From Hymenobacter sublimis (GTDB lineage: Bacteria > Bacteroidota > Bacteroidia > Cytophagales > Hymenobacteraceae): a DNA stretch of 64,000 nucleotides. Of this stretch, positions 53,113 through 62,199 are shown piece by piece. The translations under genes were made by a program, and so were the position numbers. The notes below the pieces were generated by a model. That model was not told the origin of the DNA. It worked only from the letters and a program-made list of their open reading frames with translations, and searched no databases. The stretch covers positions 1,115,501-1,179,500 of the forward strand of contig NZ_CP095848.1 of NCBI RefSeq assembly GCF_023101345.1. The letters run 5' to 3'. How positions within the stretch are numbered: the stretch's first letter is position 1; every line of letters begins with the position of its first letter.

Positions 53113-55023
53113 ATGAGAAGATGTACGCGAATTTCCCGGGTAGTGTGGCTGGCCGTGGCTGGGTTGTGGTTGCTGGTGGCGCCGAGCGCCCGCGCCACCC
53201 ACATTGTGGGCGGCGAGCTGGATTTGCAGTATCGGTCGGGCAGCTCCTATGCCCTCACGCTCAACCTCTACTTCGATGCCATCAATGGCAGCCCCGGCGC
53301 CCTAGATAACAGCATGCAGGCCAGCATCTTCGACAAGGCCACGAACCAACGCATGCAGAACGTGACGCTACCCCTAACCAGCAACACGTTTGTGAGCTAC
53401 ACCAATCCGGCCTGCACCAGCTCCTCGCTCAGCACCCGCAAGCTCATTTATACCGTCAATATCACGCTGCCCGCGGCCACGTACACCAGTCCGGCCGGAT
53501 ACTACGTGGCCGTGGAGCGTTGCTGCCGCAACCAAGGGCTGAGCAACATCATTAACTCCTTGGGTGCGGCTCAGGCCTTTTACTTGGAGTTTCCGGCCGT
53601 CGTGCGCAACGGCCGCCCCTTCGTTGACTCTACCCCGCGCATCTTTCCGCCCTTAGGCGACTACGCCTGCCGGGGCGAGCTATTTTACTACGATTTCGGC
53701 GGGCAGGACCCCGATGGCGACTCCCTGGTCTACGATATGGTGACGCCCCTGAATGGCCACGCCAGCACCGGCAACTCCAGCCCCAACCAGGCCGCACCCG
53801 CCCCGTACGCGCCCATTTCGTGGGTGGCGGGGTTAGGCACCCAAAATCAGATTCCCGGCAACCCTACCCTTGGCATTGATGCCCGTACGGGCCGCCTCAT
53901 GGTGCGGCCTACCCAGCTGGGCCTATTCGTGTTTGGGGTGCGCTGCACCGAGTACCGGGGCAGGCAGAAAATTGGGGAAACCCGCCGCGACTTTCAGCTC
54001 TACGTCCTTAACTGCCCCCGCAACACCGTGCCTAGCCTGCAGCTCCGCACCTCGGCCGGTGTGCCCTACCGCCCCGGCCGCGATACACTGCGGCTAGTGC
54101 CCGGCGCCGACCACTGCCTGCAAGTGCGCTTCACGGACCCCGATGCCAACTCCCGCCTGACGGTAGCCCTGCGCCCCGTCAATTTTACCACGCCGGTGCC
54201 CACCTTTACTACCGCCACCACCGGCGTGGTGCGGGGCCCCGGCACTCCCGACACGCTCACGGCCCGCTTCTGCTTTTCCGAGTGCCTGGATTCTAAAGGC
54301 CAAGTGTATTTGCTGGACGTGATTGTGGCCGACGACGGGTGCAGCCTGCCCAAGCGCGACACCGTGCGGGTGGCTTTCACGGCGGCGCCCCCACCCGATG
54401 CGGCACCCCAACTGACGACTACCTTCCCGCCCGGTATTAACGCCCAGGATGCTCCACCGATAACCGTGCGGGTACCCGTGGGCACTACCTACTCGGCTAC
54501 GCTGGCCGGCCTGGATGCGGACGGCGACCCACTGACCTTAACGGCCACCGGGCAAAACTTCGACTTAGCGGCGGCCGGCATGACCTTTACGGCCCAGAAC
54601 GGGCGGGGCCAGGCGGCCGGCACGTTTCAGTGGCAGGCCTCCTGCGCCGCCCAGCAGTTCCCAGATATGGTAGTCACGTTTCGGCTGCAGGAACAGGCTA
54701 CCTGTGCCAACCTCAGCCAGACCCGAACGGTCCGTTTTGAGCTGGTCCCAACGCCCGATACGGTGGCCTTCCTGCCGCCCAACATCATCACGCCCAACGG
54801 CGACGGAAAGAATGATTCGTTTGTGCTACCTGACCTGCCGCCCGACTTGTGCGACGGCCGCTTTGGAGGCATTGCCATTTATAGCCGGTGGGGAAGGGAG
54901 GTGTACCGCTCAGGGAGCCGGAGCTTTACGTGGGCCGGCGCAGGCGTGGCCAGCACCTACTATTTTTTAATTACCTACACCGATGGTCGTAAGTACAAAG
55001 GCTGGCTACAGGTGAATCCCTGA
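53113..55023 (+). CDS. Secreted CHU_C protein (type IX secretion cargo)
   Basis: From the ATG at 53113 the product has 636 residues with a signal peptide (VVWLAVAGLWLLVAPSARA). The start THIVGGELDLQYRSG is typical of gliding-motility-associated surface proteins. Ig-like modules with paired cysteines follow (ERCCRNQG, CTEYRG, FCFSECLD), plus a cadherin-like repeat (AGLDADGDPLTLTATG). The end is the CHU_C/type B sorting domain (FLPPNIITPNGDGKNDSFV, IAIYSRWGREVYRS, YYFLITYTDGRKYKGWLQV). It should be exported by the type IX system and attached to or released from the surface. Confidence 0.92.
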   Translation: MRRCTRISRVVWLAVAGLWLLVAPSARATHIVGGELDLQYRSGSSYALTLNLYFDAINGSPGALDNSMQASIFDKATNQRMQNVTLPLTSNTFVSYTNPACTSSSLSTRKLIYTVNITLPAATYTSPAGYYVAVERCCRNQGLSNIINSLGAAQAFYLEFPAVVRNGRPFVDSTPRIFPPLGDYACRGELFYYDFGGQDPDGDSLVYDMVTPLNGHASTGNSSPNQAAPAPYAPISWVAGLGTQNQIPGNPTLGIDARTGRLMVRPTQLGLFVFGVRCTEYRGRQKIGETRRDFQLYVLNCPRNTVPSLQLRTSAGVPYRPGRDTLRLVPGADHCLQVRFTDPDANSRLTVALRPVNFTTPVPTFTTATTGVVRGPGTPDTLTARFCFSECLDSKGQVYLLDVIVADDGCSLPKRDTVRVAFTAAPPPDAAPQLTTTFPPGINAQDAPPITVRVPVGTTYSATLAGLDADGDPLTLTATGQNFDLAAAGMTFTAQNGRGQAAGTFQWQASCAAQQFPDMVVTFRLQEQATCANLSQTRTVRFELVPTPDTVAFLPPNIITPNGDGKNDSFVLPDLPPDLCDGRFGGIAIYSRWGREVYRSGSRSFTWAGAGVASTYYFLITYTDGRKYKGWLQVNP

Positions 55024-55051
55024 GCAAGAGAGTGTTATAGGAAAATTTCAA

Positions 55052-55093
55052 GCTGCCCGCCCGTTACGGTATGTGCCGTAGCGGGCGGGCAGC
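55052..55093 (+). terminator. Terminator hairpin after the CHU_C gene
   Basis: An 18-bp stem with one wobble pair (GCTGCCCGCCCGTTACGG with its partner) and a 6-base loop lies 28 bp after the stop. There is no clear U tract. Confidence 0.65.
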
Positions 55094-55289
55094 GTGGCTT
55101 TACCCGAGAAGTTTGGGGCTGGATGTAACTATCTGAATCATTTTGAGGTATAGTTTACAGCTTTTAAAAATTAATACTATTTATTATTGTTTAAAGAACA
55201 ATTATGCGTTTCTTTGTTGGGTAAGCACTCGATTGGTGTTTTCACATTTTTTCACGGTTTAGTCTCCTTAGCACCTCTCTCTTTAGCTT

Positions 55290-56693
55290 ATGGAACGCTA
55301 CAGACACTACGCTGATACTTCGCGCTTTATCCTGCCTCTGGTAGACGTATTGCTGATTTTCGGAGCTTTTCGGGTAGCTGGTTACTTATTCCTGGGCAAC
55401 TGGTCTTTTGGGGGCTATTACCCGTTCTTCTACGCCATCTTCGCCCTGATCTGGTGGATCATTTCGGGGCAGTTTGCCAACATCTACCGCACCGATCGGC
55501 TCATTACCTACCCCGAAAAGCTGCTGTACCTGATGCGCACGTTCCTGCTGCACGCCGGTATTGTGCTGCTGGCGGTGGTAGCTATGCGTATGTACTGGCT
55601 GCCTGTGCGCTACCTATTCTCGGTGTACAGCTTCTCCGTGACGGCCGTGGTAGCTGGGCGCTTCCTAATAACATTTCTGTACCGGGCCTACCATACGCAC
55701 TTGGCGCGGCCCCACAGCCGCTTCGTGATTGTGGGGGCGGGGGCCAGCGGCCAGGAGCTGTACCGCTTCCTGCAGTCCCACGACCCGATTGCCAACCAGT
55801 TCATGGGCTTTTTCACGGATAGCACCGAACACGTGCCCGCCAGCCTGAAACACCTAGTGCGCGGCCGCGTCTCTGATCTGAAAAACTTCTGTGTGCGCGA
55901 CCAAGTAGACGAAATTTACTTCGCCATGCCCCTCGACCGTCGGCAGCTGATTGAAGACCTATCGCGCTTTGCCGATGACCATTTCCTGTCGTTCCGTATT
56001 GTCCCCGATTTCCGCGGCACTGTCCGTAAAGATGTGAACGTCTACTTCTACGACCACATGCCGATCCTGACCATTCGGCACGCACCCCTGGGCATCCGCA
56101 CCAACCAGCTGCTGAAGCGTCTGTTCGATATTGCCTTTTCCTTGGTCATTATCTTGGGCGTATTCCCGTTTGTGCTCACGGCGCTGGCCCTGCTCATCAA
56201 GCTGGATTCGCCAGGACCAGTGTTTTTCAAGCAGATGCGGCCTGGCAAGCGCAACCAGCTTTTCCCGTGCTACAAGCTGCGTACCATGCGCACCGACCAC
56301 GGCCAGAGCGAGTTGCAAGCCACCAAAAATGATTCCCGCATCACCCGGGTAGGCCAGTACCTGCGCAAGTACAACCTCGATGAGCTTCCCCAGTTCTTTA
56401 ACGTGCTGCTCGGCCACATGTCGGTGGTAGGCCCCCGGCCCAACATGATTTCCCAGTTGGAGGAGTACAGCAAGCACATCCGTACCTACCAAATGCGCCA
56501 CGCCGTAACGCCCGGCATTACGGGTTATGCCCAGGTGAATGGCTTCCGAGGCGAAACCCGCGAGGCAGGCACCATGGAAAAACGAGTAGAGTACGACCTG
56601 AAATACGTGGAAAACTGGTCGTTTGGCCTCGATATGAAAATCATCGGCCTCACGCTTTGGAACATGGTAAAAGGCGAGAAAAACGCCTATTAG
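55290..56693 (+). CDS. Polyprenyl-phosphate sugar phosphotransferase (EPS initiation)
   Basis: This 467-residue protein has four to five N-terminal membrane helices and a central CoA-binding-like Rossmann domain (VIVGAGASGQELYRFL). The C-terminal sugar-transferase domain is of the WcaJ/PssY type (KRLFDIAFSLVIILGVFPF, SPGPVFFKQMRPGK, YKLRTMR, NLDELPQFFNVLLGHMSVVG, PRPNM). It transfers a hexose-1-phosphate from a nucleotide sugar to the lipid carrier, the first step of exopolysaccharide repeat synthesis. It heads the plus-strand gene cluster, and an AT-rich region at about 55140-55260 upstream likely carries its promoter. Confidence 0.94.
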   Translation: MERYRHYADTSRFILPLVDVLLIFGAFRVAGYLFLGNWSFGGYYPFFYAIFALIWWIISGQFANIYRTDRLITYPEKLLYLMRTFLLHAGIVLLAVVAMRMYWLPVRYLFSVYSFSVTAVVAGRFLITFLYRAYHTHLARPHSRFVIVGAGASGQELYRFLQSHDPIANQFMGFFTDSTEHVPASLKHLVRGRVSDLKNFCVRDQVDEIYFAMPLDRRQLIEDLSRFADDHFLSFRIVPDFRGTVRKDVNVYFYDHMPILTIRHAPLGIRTNQLLKRLFDIAFSLVIILGVFPFVLTALALLIKLDSPGPVFFKQMRPGKRNQLFPCYKLRTMRTDHGQSELQATKNDSRITRVGQYLRKYNLDELPQFFNVLLGHMSVVGPRPNMISQLEEYSKHIRTYQMRHAVTPGITGYAQVNGFRGETREAGTMEKRVEYDLKYVENWSFGLDMKIIGLTLWNMVKGEKNAY

Positions 56694-56695
56694 CG

Positions 56696-56822
56696 GTGAG
56701 AATGAGAAGTGGTGAAGTGGCAAGTTTGCTGTTCTCCGAGACGAGAAGTAGCAGCAAAATTACTTCACGCCATTCCCTAAGCTGACGTTTAACTTACCCT
56801 TTCACTACCTCACTTTCTACCT
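56696..56822 (+). repeat. Intercistronic inverted array, phosphotransferase-wecG gap
   Basis: Arm A (56696-56725) is built of GGTGAGA/GTGGTGA-like 7-nt units. Arm B (56794-56822), read in reverse, is AGTGAGG TAGTGAA AGGGTAA. Arm A begins two bases after the stop and arm B ends one base before the ATG. Confidence 0.75.
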
Positions 56823-56823
56823 T

Positions 56824-57606
56824 ATGCTGCCAAAGGTACCCGTTCTGGATTCCTGGATTTCCACCGGCCCGGTAGCCAGCTTCGTTTCCACTATTCTGGA
56901 GCTAGGCAAGGCCCGCAGTTCAGCCTACGTGTGCTTTGCTAACGTGCACATGGTGGTAGAAGCCCAGCGCGACCCGGAGTTTCGGCAGCTATTGCGCGAG
57001 GCTGCAGTGGTAGCGCCAGACGGTAGTCCCGTGGCTGCGGCCGTGCAGTGGCTCAACCCCGATACCCCGCCCCAGCCCCGCGTGGCCGGCATGGATTTGT
57101 TGCCGGCCCTGCTAGAAGCCGCGGCTGAAAGCGGACAGTCTGTGTATTTCTACGGCACTACTACTGAGGTATTAACAGCTATGGTAGCCCGGGCTCGGCG
57201 GGAGCTGCCCACGCTCCGCATTGCTGGGGTACACTCGCCGCCCTTCCGGCCCCTAACGCCCGCAGAAGACGCAGCAGAGGTTGCAGCCATCAACGCCGCC
57301 GACCCCGATTTGCTGTTCGTAGCCCTGGGGTGTCCCCGGCAGGAACGTTGGATGGCCGCTCACCAGGGGCGTGTGCGGGCGTGTATGCTTGGGGTAGGGC
57401 AGGCGTTTCCGGTGTACGCGGGCTTAGAGCCGCGTTTGCCACTGTGGGCCCGCCGCCTATGGCTGGAGTGGGCCTACCGCCTGTGGCTGGAGCCGCGCCG
57501 TTTGTGGCGCCGCTATTTAGTCACTAATACCCGGTTTGTGTACTTGCTTACTCGGCGCGCGGCCTCTCACGTAGCCGGTCGGCCCGTGCCCCGGCCAGCA
57601 GCCTAA
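56824..57606 (+). CDS. WecG/TagA/CpsF-family glycosyltransferase
   Basis: This is a 260-residue GT26-type enzyme. Motifs: YVCFANVHMVVEAQRDPEF, APDGSPVAAAVQWL (the DGxP loop with the conserved Asp), RVAGMDLLPALLEAA, VYFYGTTTEVL, DLLFVALGCPRQERWM and LGVGQAFPVYAG. A basic, Trp-rich C-terminus (LWLEWAYRLWLEPRRLWRR) suits membrane association. It adds the second sugar to the lipid-linked intermediate made by the preceding enzyme. Confidence 0.93.
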   Translation: MLPKVPVLDSWISTGPVASFVSTILELGKARSSAYVCFANVHMVVEAQRDPEFRQLLREAAVVAPDGSPVAAAVQWLNPDTPPQPRVAGMDLLPALLEAAAESGQSVYFYGTTTEVLTAMVARARRELPTLRIAGVHSPPFRPLTPAEDAAEVAAINAADPDLLFVALGCPRQERWMAAHQGRVRACMLGVGQAFPVYAGLEPRLPLWARRLWLEWAYRLWLEPRRLWRRYLVTNTRFVYLLTRRAASHVAGRPVPRPAA

Positions 57607-57729
57607 CACTTACTTGCTACATACTAGCGTCCCTGCCTACCTACTAGGTGTGGGTGCTTTGCTATGTGCTGTTCTCGGTACAATGCTGAGGTGAACTTTA
57701 CTTTATTTTAAAAATATTGATAATAATTA

Positions 57730-57759
57730 TTGACAATATTACAATTAGCAGTATATTTC
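57730..57759 (+). promoter_or_regulatory. Bacteroidota-type promoter for rfbF
   Basis: TTG (57730-57732), then 19 bases, then TATATTTC (57752-57759) differ from TTG-N19-TAnnTTTG only in the last base. It lies in a sharply AT-rich stretch about 97 bp upstream of the rfbF start, after the only long gap in this gene cluster. Confidence 0.65.
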
Positions 57760-57855
57760 AGGAACTTTAGCGCTGTATAAGTACCACCCAACTTAGGGGT
57801 TGCGCTCCTCTCGCTGACTTCTTTATTGACCTTCCAGTTACAACCCCTCACGCGT

Positions 57856-58746
57856 ATGAAAGCAGTAATTCTGGCGGGCGGCTACGGCACCCGTATCAGC
57901 GAGGAAAGTGGCGTACGGCCTAAACCAATGGTAGAAATTGGGGGCCGGCCGATCCTGTGGCACATTATGAAAATCTATGCCCACCACGGTATTCGCGACT
58001 TTGTTATTTGCTGCGGCTACAAGGGGCATATGATCAAGCAGTATTTTTCTGATTATTTTCTGCACAACTCCGACGTAACGTTCCGCATGGACCGCAACGA
58101 GATGCAGATCCACCGCAACCACGCCGAGCCCTGGACTGTGACCTTGGTGGATACCGGTCAGGAAACCATGACTGGCGGCCGCCTGCGCCGGGTGCGCGAC
58201 TACGTTGACAACGAAACGTTTTGCCTGACCTACGGCGACGGGGTAGGGGACGTAAACATCCGGGAAGCAGTACGTTACCACCGCCAGCAAGGGGCCCTGG
58301 CTACCCTCACGGCCGTGCGCCAACCCGGCCGCTTTGGGGTATTTAACTTGCAAGAGTCGAGCAGCTTGGTTTCCAGCTTCACGGAAAAGCCCGAGGGCGG
58401 CGAAACGCCCTGGATTAACGGCGGCTTCTTTGTCCTTGAGCCCTCCGTGTTCGACTACATTGACAGCGACGAAACGGTGTGGGAAAAGGCACCGCTGGAG
58501 CGTCTGGCCTCCGAGGGCCGCTTGGCTGCCTTCCGGCACACCGGCTTCTGGCAACCCATGGATACGCTGCGCGATAAGAATATGCTGGAAGAAATGTGGC
58601 AGCAGGGCCGGGCCCAGTGGAAAGTATGGAGCAACGAACCCGAATCGGCGGAGCCGGACCCCGTGCTAGCCGACATCCTGGCCACTCCCGTGGTAGCGCC
58701 CCCGCACCAGCGGGTAGCCGCCCCCACCATCATGCCCGCCGACTAA
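57856..58746 (+). CDS. rfbF: Glucose-1-phosphate cytidylyltransferase
   Basis: This 296-residue nucleotidyltransferase starts with [37 protein letters not shown] and [13 protein letters not shown], all typical of Rfb[13 protein letters not shown] carries the metal-binding Asp. [11 protein letters not shown] and [12 protein letters not shown] complete the family pattern. It makes CDP-glucose, the entry to CDP-linked deoxy or branched sugars. The upstream ten codons of the frame are dropped because the ATG at 57856 fits the family exactly. The usual partner, CDP-glucose 4,6-dehydratase (rfbG), is not the next gene. Confidence 0.93.
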   Translation: MKAVILAGGYGTRISEESGVRPKPMVEIGGRPILWHIMKIYAHHGIRDFVICCGYKGHMIKQYFSDYFLHNSDVTFRMDRNEMQIHRNHAEPWTVTLVDTGQETMTGGRLRRVRDYVDNETFCLTYGDGVGDVNIREAVRYHRQQGALATLTAVRQPGRFGVFNLQESSSLVSSFTEKPEGGETPWINGGFFVLEPSVFDYIDSDETVWEKAPLERLASEGRLAAFRHTGFWQPMDTLRDKNMLEEMWQQGRAQWKVWSNEPESAEPDPVLADILATPVVAPPHQRVAAPTIMPAD

Positions 58747-58747
58747 A

Positions 58748-58867
58748 GGTGAGCTGGTGAGCTAGTGAAAAGGTGAGTTTGACGTTCTGGCGGCCCGAAC
58801 CGCCCAATACGCGCCATTAGCACTTTTAGCTCACCATTTCACTATCTCACCATCTCACTACTTCACC
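58748..58867 (+). repeat. Intercistronic inverted array, rfbF-epimerase gap
   Basis: Arm A (58748-58777) is GGTGAGCT GGTGAGCT AGTGAAAA GGTGAG. Arm B (58830-58867), read in reverse, is GGTGAAGT AGTGAGAT GGTGAGAT AGTGAAAT GGTGAG. This is an 8-nt period in both arms. Arm A begins one base after the stop and arm B ends two bases before the ATG. Confidence 0.88.
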
Positions 58868-58869
58868 GT

Positions 58870-59958
58870 ATGCAGCGAATCCTTATCACGGGTAATATGG
58901 GCTATGTGGGCCCGGGTGTCGTGCGTCATCTGCGTCAGCAGTTTCCGCAGGCTGAGTTAATTGGGTATGACATGGGCTACTTTGCCCATTGCCTCACCGG
59001 GGCCCGCCGCCTGCCGGAGTCGCGCCTGGACCGGCAGATTTTCGGCGACATCCGCCAGCTGCCCGCCGGCCTGCTCGATGGGGTAGATGCGGTAGTAAAC
59101 CTGGCCGCCATCAGCAACGACCCCATGGGCCAGACCTATGAGCAGGTGACGCTGGATGTAAACTACCGGGCTGGTATCGAACTGGCGCGTCAGGCCAAAG
59201 CTGCCGGCGTCAGCTCCTTCATCTTTGCCAGCAGCTGCAGCATGTACGGGGCCGGCGGCGAGGGGGCCAAAAGGGAAACTTCGGAGCTGAACCCGCTGAC
59301 GGCCTACGCCCGCTCCAAGGTGATGACCGAGCAGGACCTGCGTCCCCTGGCTGATGACAACTTCCTGATTACCTGCCTGCGCTTTGCCACGGCTTGCGGC
59401 TGGAGCGACCGGCTGCGCCTGGATCTGGTAGTCAACGACTTCGTGGCCGGGGCCGTGGCCGCCGGAGAAATCAGCATTCTAAGCGACGGTACGCCCTGGC
59501 GCCCCCTCATTCATGTGCAGGACATGGCCCGGGCTATTGAGTGGGCCATTGGCCGCCCCGCCGAGGTAGGCGGCACCTTCCTGGCCGTGAACACCGGTTC
59601 GGAGCAGTGGAACTACCAAGTGCGTGACCTGGCCTACGCTGTGGCCGACTCCTTACCCGGCACCCAGGTAAGCCTGAATGCGGCTGCCCCGCCCGACAAA
59701 CGCTCCTACCGCGTCGACTTCAGCTTGTACCGGGAGCTGGCTCCCACCCATCAGCCTCGCCGCACCCTCTCCGATACCATTGACGAGCTGCGCGACGGTT
59801 TGCTGGGTATGAATTTCCGCGATGCTACCTTCCGCTCCTCGGAGCTGATGCGCCTGCGCGTGCTCACCGGCCTGCGCGAAACCCACGAGTTGGGCGACGA
59901 CCTGAGCTGGGTACGCGCCGTGGCCACTCGGCCCGCACTGGCACCGGTAATTGCCTAA
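58870..59958 (+). CDS. NAD-dependent sugar epimerase/dehydratase (extended SDR)
   Basis: This 362-residue enzyme has the NAD motif ILITGNMGYVGPGVVRHL (TGxxGYxG form), NLAAISNDPMG, the active-site region FASSCSMYG and Y-A-R-S-K (YARSK), and HVQDMARAIEWA. It belongs to the GalE/RmlB-like extended SDR group but is not a clear RfbG. It should act on a nucleotide-linked hexose, probably the CDP-glucose made by rfbF or its keto product. The exact reaction cannot be set from sequence. Confidence 0.9.
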   Translation: MQRILITGNMGYVGPGVVRHLRQQFPQAELIGYDMGYFAHCLTGARRLPESRLDRQIFGDIRQLPAGLLDGVDAVVNLAAISNDPMGQTYEQVTLDVNYRAGIELARQAKAAGVSSFIFASSCSMYGAGGEGAKRETSELNPLTAYARSKVMTEQDLRPLADDNFLITCLRFATACGWSDRLRLDLVVNDFVAGAVAAGEISILSDGTPWRPLIHVQDMARAIEWAIGRPAEVGGTFLAVNTGSEQWNYQVRDLAYAVADSLPGTQVSLNAAAPPDKRSYRVDFSLYRELAPTHQPRRTLSDTIDELRDGLLGMNFRDATFRSSELMRLRVLTGLRETHELGDDLSWVRAVATRPALAPVIA

Positions 59959-60048
59959 GGCTCCCCCACACCTTATCCCGCGCATCGGGCACGGCCAGAT
60001 GACGCCCCGCGTGGGCTCGCCCTTTGTATCATCTCCAATCACCTACCT

Positions 60049-60603
60049 ATGATTTTCACCGAAACTGAGCTGCCCGGCGCGTTTATCATCGACGTAGACC
60101 GCATGGCCGACGACCGGGGCTTTTTTGCCCGCTCCTGGTGCGCCGATGAGTTTGCGGCCCACGGCATCCTCATGCCCCCATTGCAAGCCAACGTATCATC
60201 TAACCCGCGGCGTGGCACCCTGCGCGGCATGCACCTACAGCTGGCCCCGCACGAGGAAACCAAGCTGGTGCGCTGCACCCGCGGTGCCATCTACGACGTG
60301 ATTGTGGACCTGCGCGAGGAGTCGCCTACCTACGGACAGTGGCTGGGGGTGGAGCTGACCGCCGACTCCTTCCGTATGTTGTTCGTGCCCGGTCGCTTCG
60401 CCCACGGCTTCATTACCCTGCAGGATAATACCGATGTCGGCTACCAGGTGTCGGCCAAGTACGCGCCCGGCTTTGAGCGGGGCCTGCGCTGGAACGACCC
60501 GGCCATTGGCATCCAGTGGCCCATCGAGCCCACTATCATTTCCGAAAAGGATCAGCAACACCCGGATTTTGTGCTGCGCGTGCCCGAGACAATCGGTAGC
60601 TAA
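60049..60603 (+). CDS. dTDP-4-dehydrorhamnose 3,5-epimerase-like cupin
   Basis: This 184-residue RmlC-type cupin has RGFFARSW, GTLRGMHLQ with catalytic H62, VRCTRGAIYDVIVDLR, RFAHGFITL with H119, the tyrosine pair (Y132, Y138) and the LRWNDPAIGIQWP ending. The catalytic residues for 3,5- or 3-epimerisation of 4-keto sugars are present. Next to a CDP-sugar pathway it more likely acts on a CDP-4-keto-6-deoxyhexose than on the dTDP substrate, and other rml genes are absent from the window. Confidence 0.9.
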   Translation: MIFTETELPGAFIIDVDRMADDRGFFARSWCADEFAAHGILMPPLQANVSSNPRRGTLRGMHLQLAPHEETKLVRCTRGAIYDVIVDLREESPTYGQWLGVELTADSFRMLFVPGRFAHGFITLQDNTDVGYQVSAKYAPGFERGLRWNDPAIGIQWPIEPTIISEKDQQHPDFVLRVPETIGS

Positions 60604-60711
60604 AACGAAATATCCAAAGTCGAGGCGGTGGATGGAACGGACGGTGAGCGAGGTCTTGACTGCATGAGGTTGCCCTGAAACAGTCAGCTGTACTTACTTA
60701 ATTAGATTCAG

Positions 60712-62058
60712 ATGCTCATCATTGATAACGCGCTGCAGCAGCGCCAGCGCGAGGGCCGGCCCATTCGGGTGGCCATGGTAGGGGCCGGCTTCATGGCCCG
60801 GGGCGTAGCCCGGCAAATTTGCCTTTACGTACCCGGCATGGAGCTAGTAGCCATTGCCAACCGCACCCCCGAGAAAGCCCGCGCCATTTACGCCGAAGCC
60901 GGGGTAACGGACGTGGCCGAGGTTAGCACGGTAGCCCAGCTGGAAGCCTGCGTAGCCCAGGGCCGTCCGGCCATTACCGATGATGCGCTGCTGCTAAGCC
61001 AGGCCGCCGGCATCGAGGCCATTATTGAGGTGACCGGGGCCGTAGAGCACGGGGCGCACGTGGTACTGGAAGCCATCCGGCACGGCAAGCACATTGTGCT
61101 GCTCAATGCCGAGCTAGACGGAACCGTGGGGCCTATTCTAAAAGTATACGCCGACCGCGCCGGGGTAGTGTACACCGTGGCCGATGGCGACCAGCCCGGC
61201 GTGACCTTGAACCTGGCCCGCTTCGTGAAGGGCCTGGGCGTTACGCCTGTGCTCTGCGGCAACATCAAGGGCCTGCACGACCCCTACCGCAACCCCACTA
61301 CCCAGGAAGGATTTGCCCGCCAGTGGGGCCAGAACCCGAGCATGGTGACCAGCTTCGCCGATGGTAGCAAGATCAGCTTCGAGCAGGCCGTAATAGCCAA
61401 TGCCCTAGGCATGCGCGTGGCCCGCCGTGGCATGCTGGGCCCCACCGTGGCCCCCGGTACGCCCGTTACCCAGGCCGCCGACTGGTACCCGCACGAGCTG
61501 CTGCTCAATGGTGGCCCCGGCGTCGTGGATTACGTGGTGGGAGCGGAGCCCGGACCCGGCGTGTTCGTGCTGGGCACTATTGATGACCCCGTGCAGCAGC
61601 ACTACCTCAAGCTCTACAAGCTGGGGCCGGGGCCGCTGTACTGCTTCTACACGCCCTACCACCTGTGCCACTTTGAAACCCCGACCACCGTGGCCCGAGC
61701 CGTGCTGTTCCAAGACGCGGCCCTCGCGCCGGCCGGCCCCATGTGCGTAGAAGTAGTAACGGCTGCCAAAATTGATTTGCACGCCGGCCAAGTGCTCGAT
61801 GGCATTGGGCACTACCACACCTATGGCCTGGCCGAAAACGCGGACGTCACCCAGCGCGAAAACCTGCTGCCCATTGGCGTGGCCGAAGGCTGCATTTTGC
61901 GCCACGATGTGCCCAAGGACCAGGTGCTGACCTACGACGACGTGATTCTACCCGAAGGCCGGCTGATTGACCAGTTGCGCCGGGAGCAAGCGGCTTACTT
62001 CCAGCCGTCTGTTGGCTCCACGGCTTCTCCGCTAACGGCTTCTGAGCCTGTACTGTAG
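60712..62058 (+). CDS. NAD(P)-dependent oxidoreductase with SAF domain
   Basis: This 448-residue protein has an N-terminal Rossmann domain (VAMVGAGFMARGVARQI, ELVAIANRTPEKA, AIIEVTGAVEHGAHVVLEAI), as in homoserine dehydrogenase-like proteins, and a C-terminal SAF domain (GCILRHDVPKDQVLTYDDV). Proteins of this form occur in nucleotide-sugar and cell-surface loci and are usually annotated only by domain. Here it ends the rfbF cassette and may reduce or rearrange the keto sugar, for example to a branched sugar. A terminator follows. Confidence 0.82.
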   Translation: MLIIDNALQQRQREGRPIRVAMVGAGFMARGVARQICLYVPGMELVAIANRTPEKARAIYAEAGVTDVAEVSTVAQLEACVAQGRPAITDDALLLSQAAGIEAIIEVTGAVEHGAHVVLEAIRHGKHIVLLNAELDGTVGPILKVYADRAGVVYTVADGDQPGVTLNLARFVKGLGVTPVLCGNIKGLHDPYRNPTTQEGFARQWGQNPSMVTSFADGSKISFEQAVIANALGMRVARRGMLGPTVAPGTPVTQAADWYPHELLLNGGPGVVDYVVGAEPGPGVFVLGTIDDPVQQHYLKLYKLGPGPLYCFYTPYHLCHFETPTTVARAVLFQDAALAPAGPMCVEVVTAAKIDLHAGQVLDGIGHYHTYGLAENADVTQRENLLPIGVAEGCILRHDVPKDQVLTYDDVILPEGRLIDQLRREQAAYFQPSVGSTASPLTASEPVL

Positions 62059-62153
62059 ATACGCAATTTATAATCAGACTGCGCAATCTAAGCCCTGGCA
62101 GTCAATGAATTGCTGGGGCTGGGAAGTGCCTTGCTTCAACTAGCCCACGAATG

Positions 62154-62189
62154 AAAAGATCCGCAGCCACGCAAGGCTGCGGATCTTTT
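62154..62189. terminator. Bidirectional terminator
   Basis: A perfect 15-bp stem (AAAAGATCCGCAGCC with its complement) and 6-base loop give T runs on both strands. It lies between the SAF gene and the convergent glycosyltransferase. Confidence 0.92.
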
Positions 62190-62199
62190 TGTTGATGAA

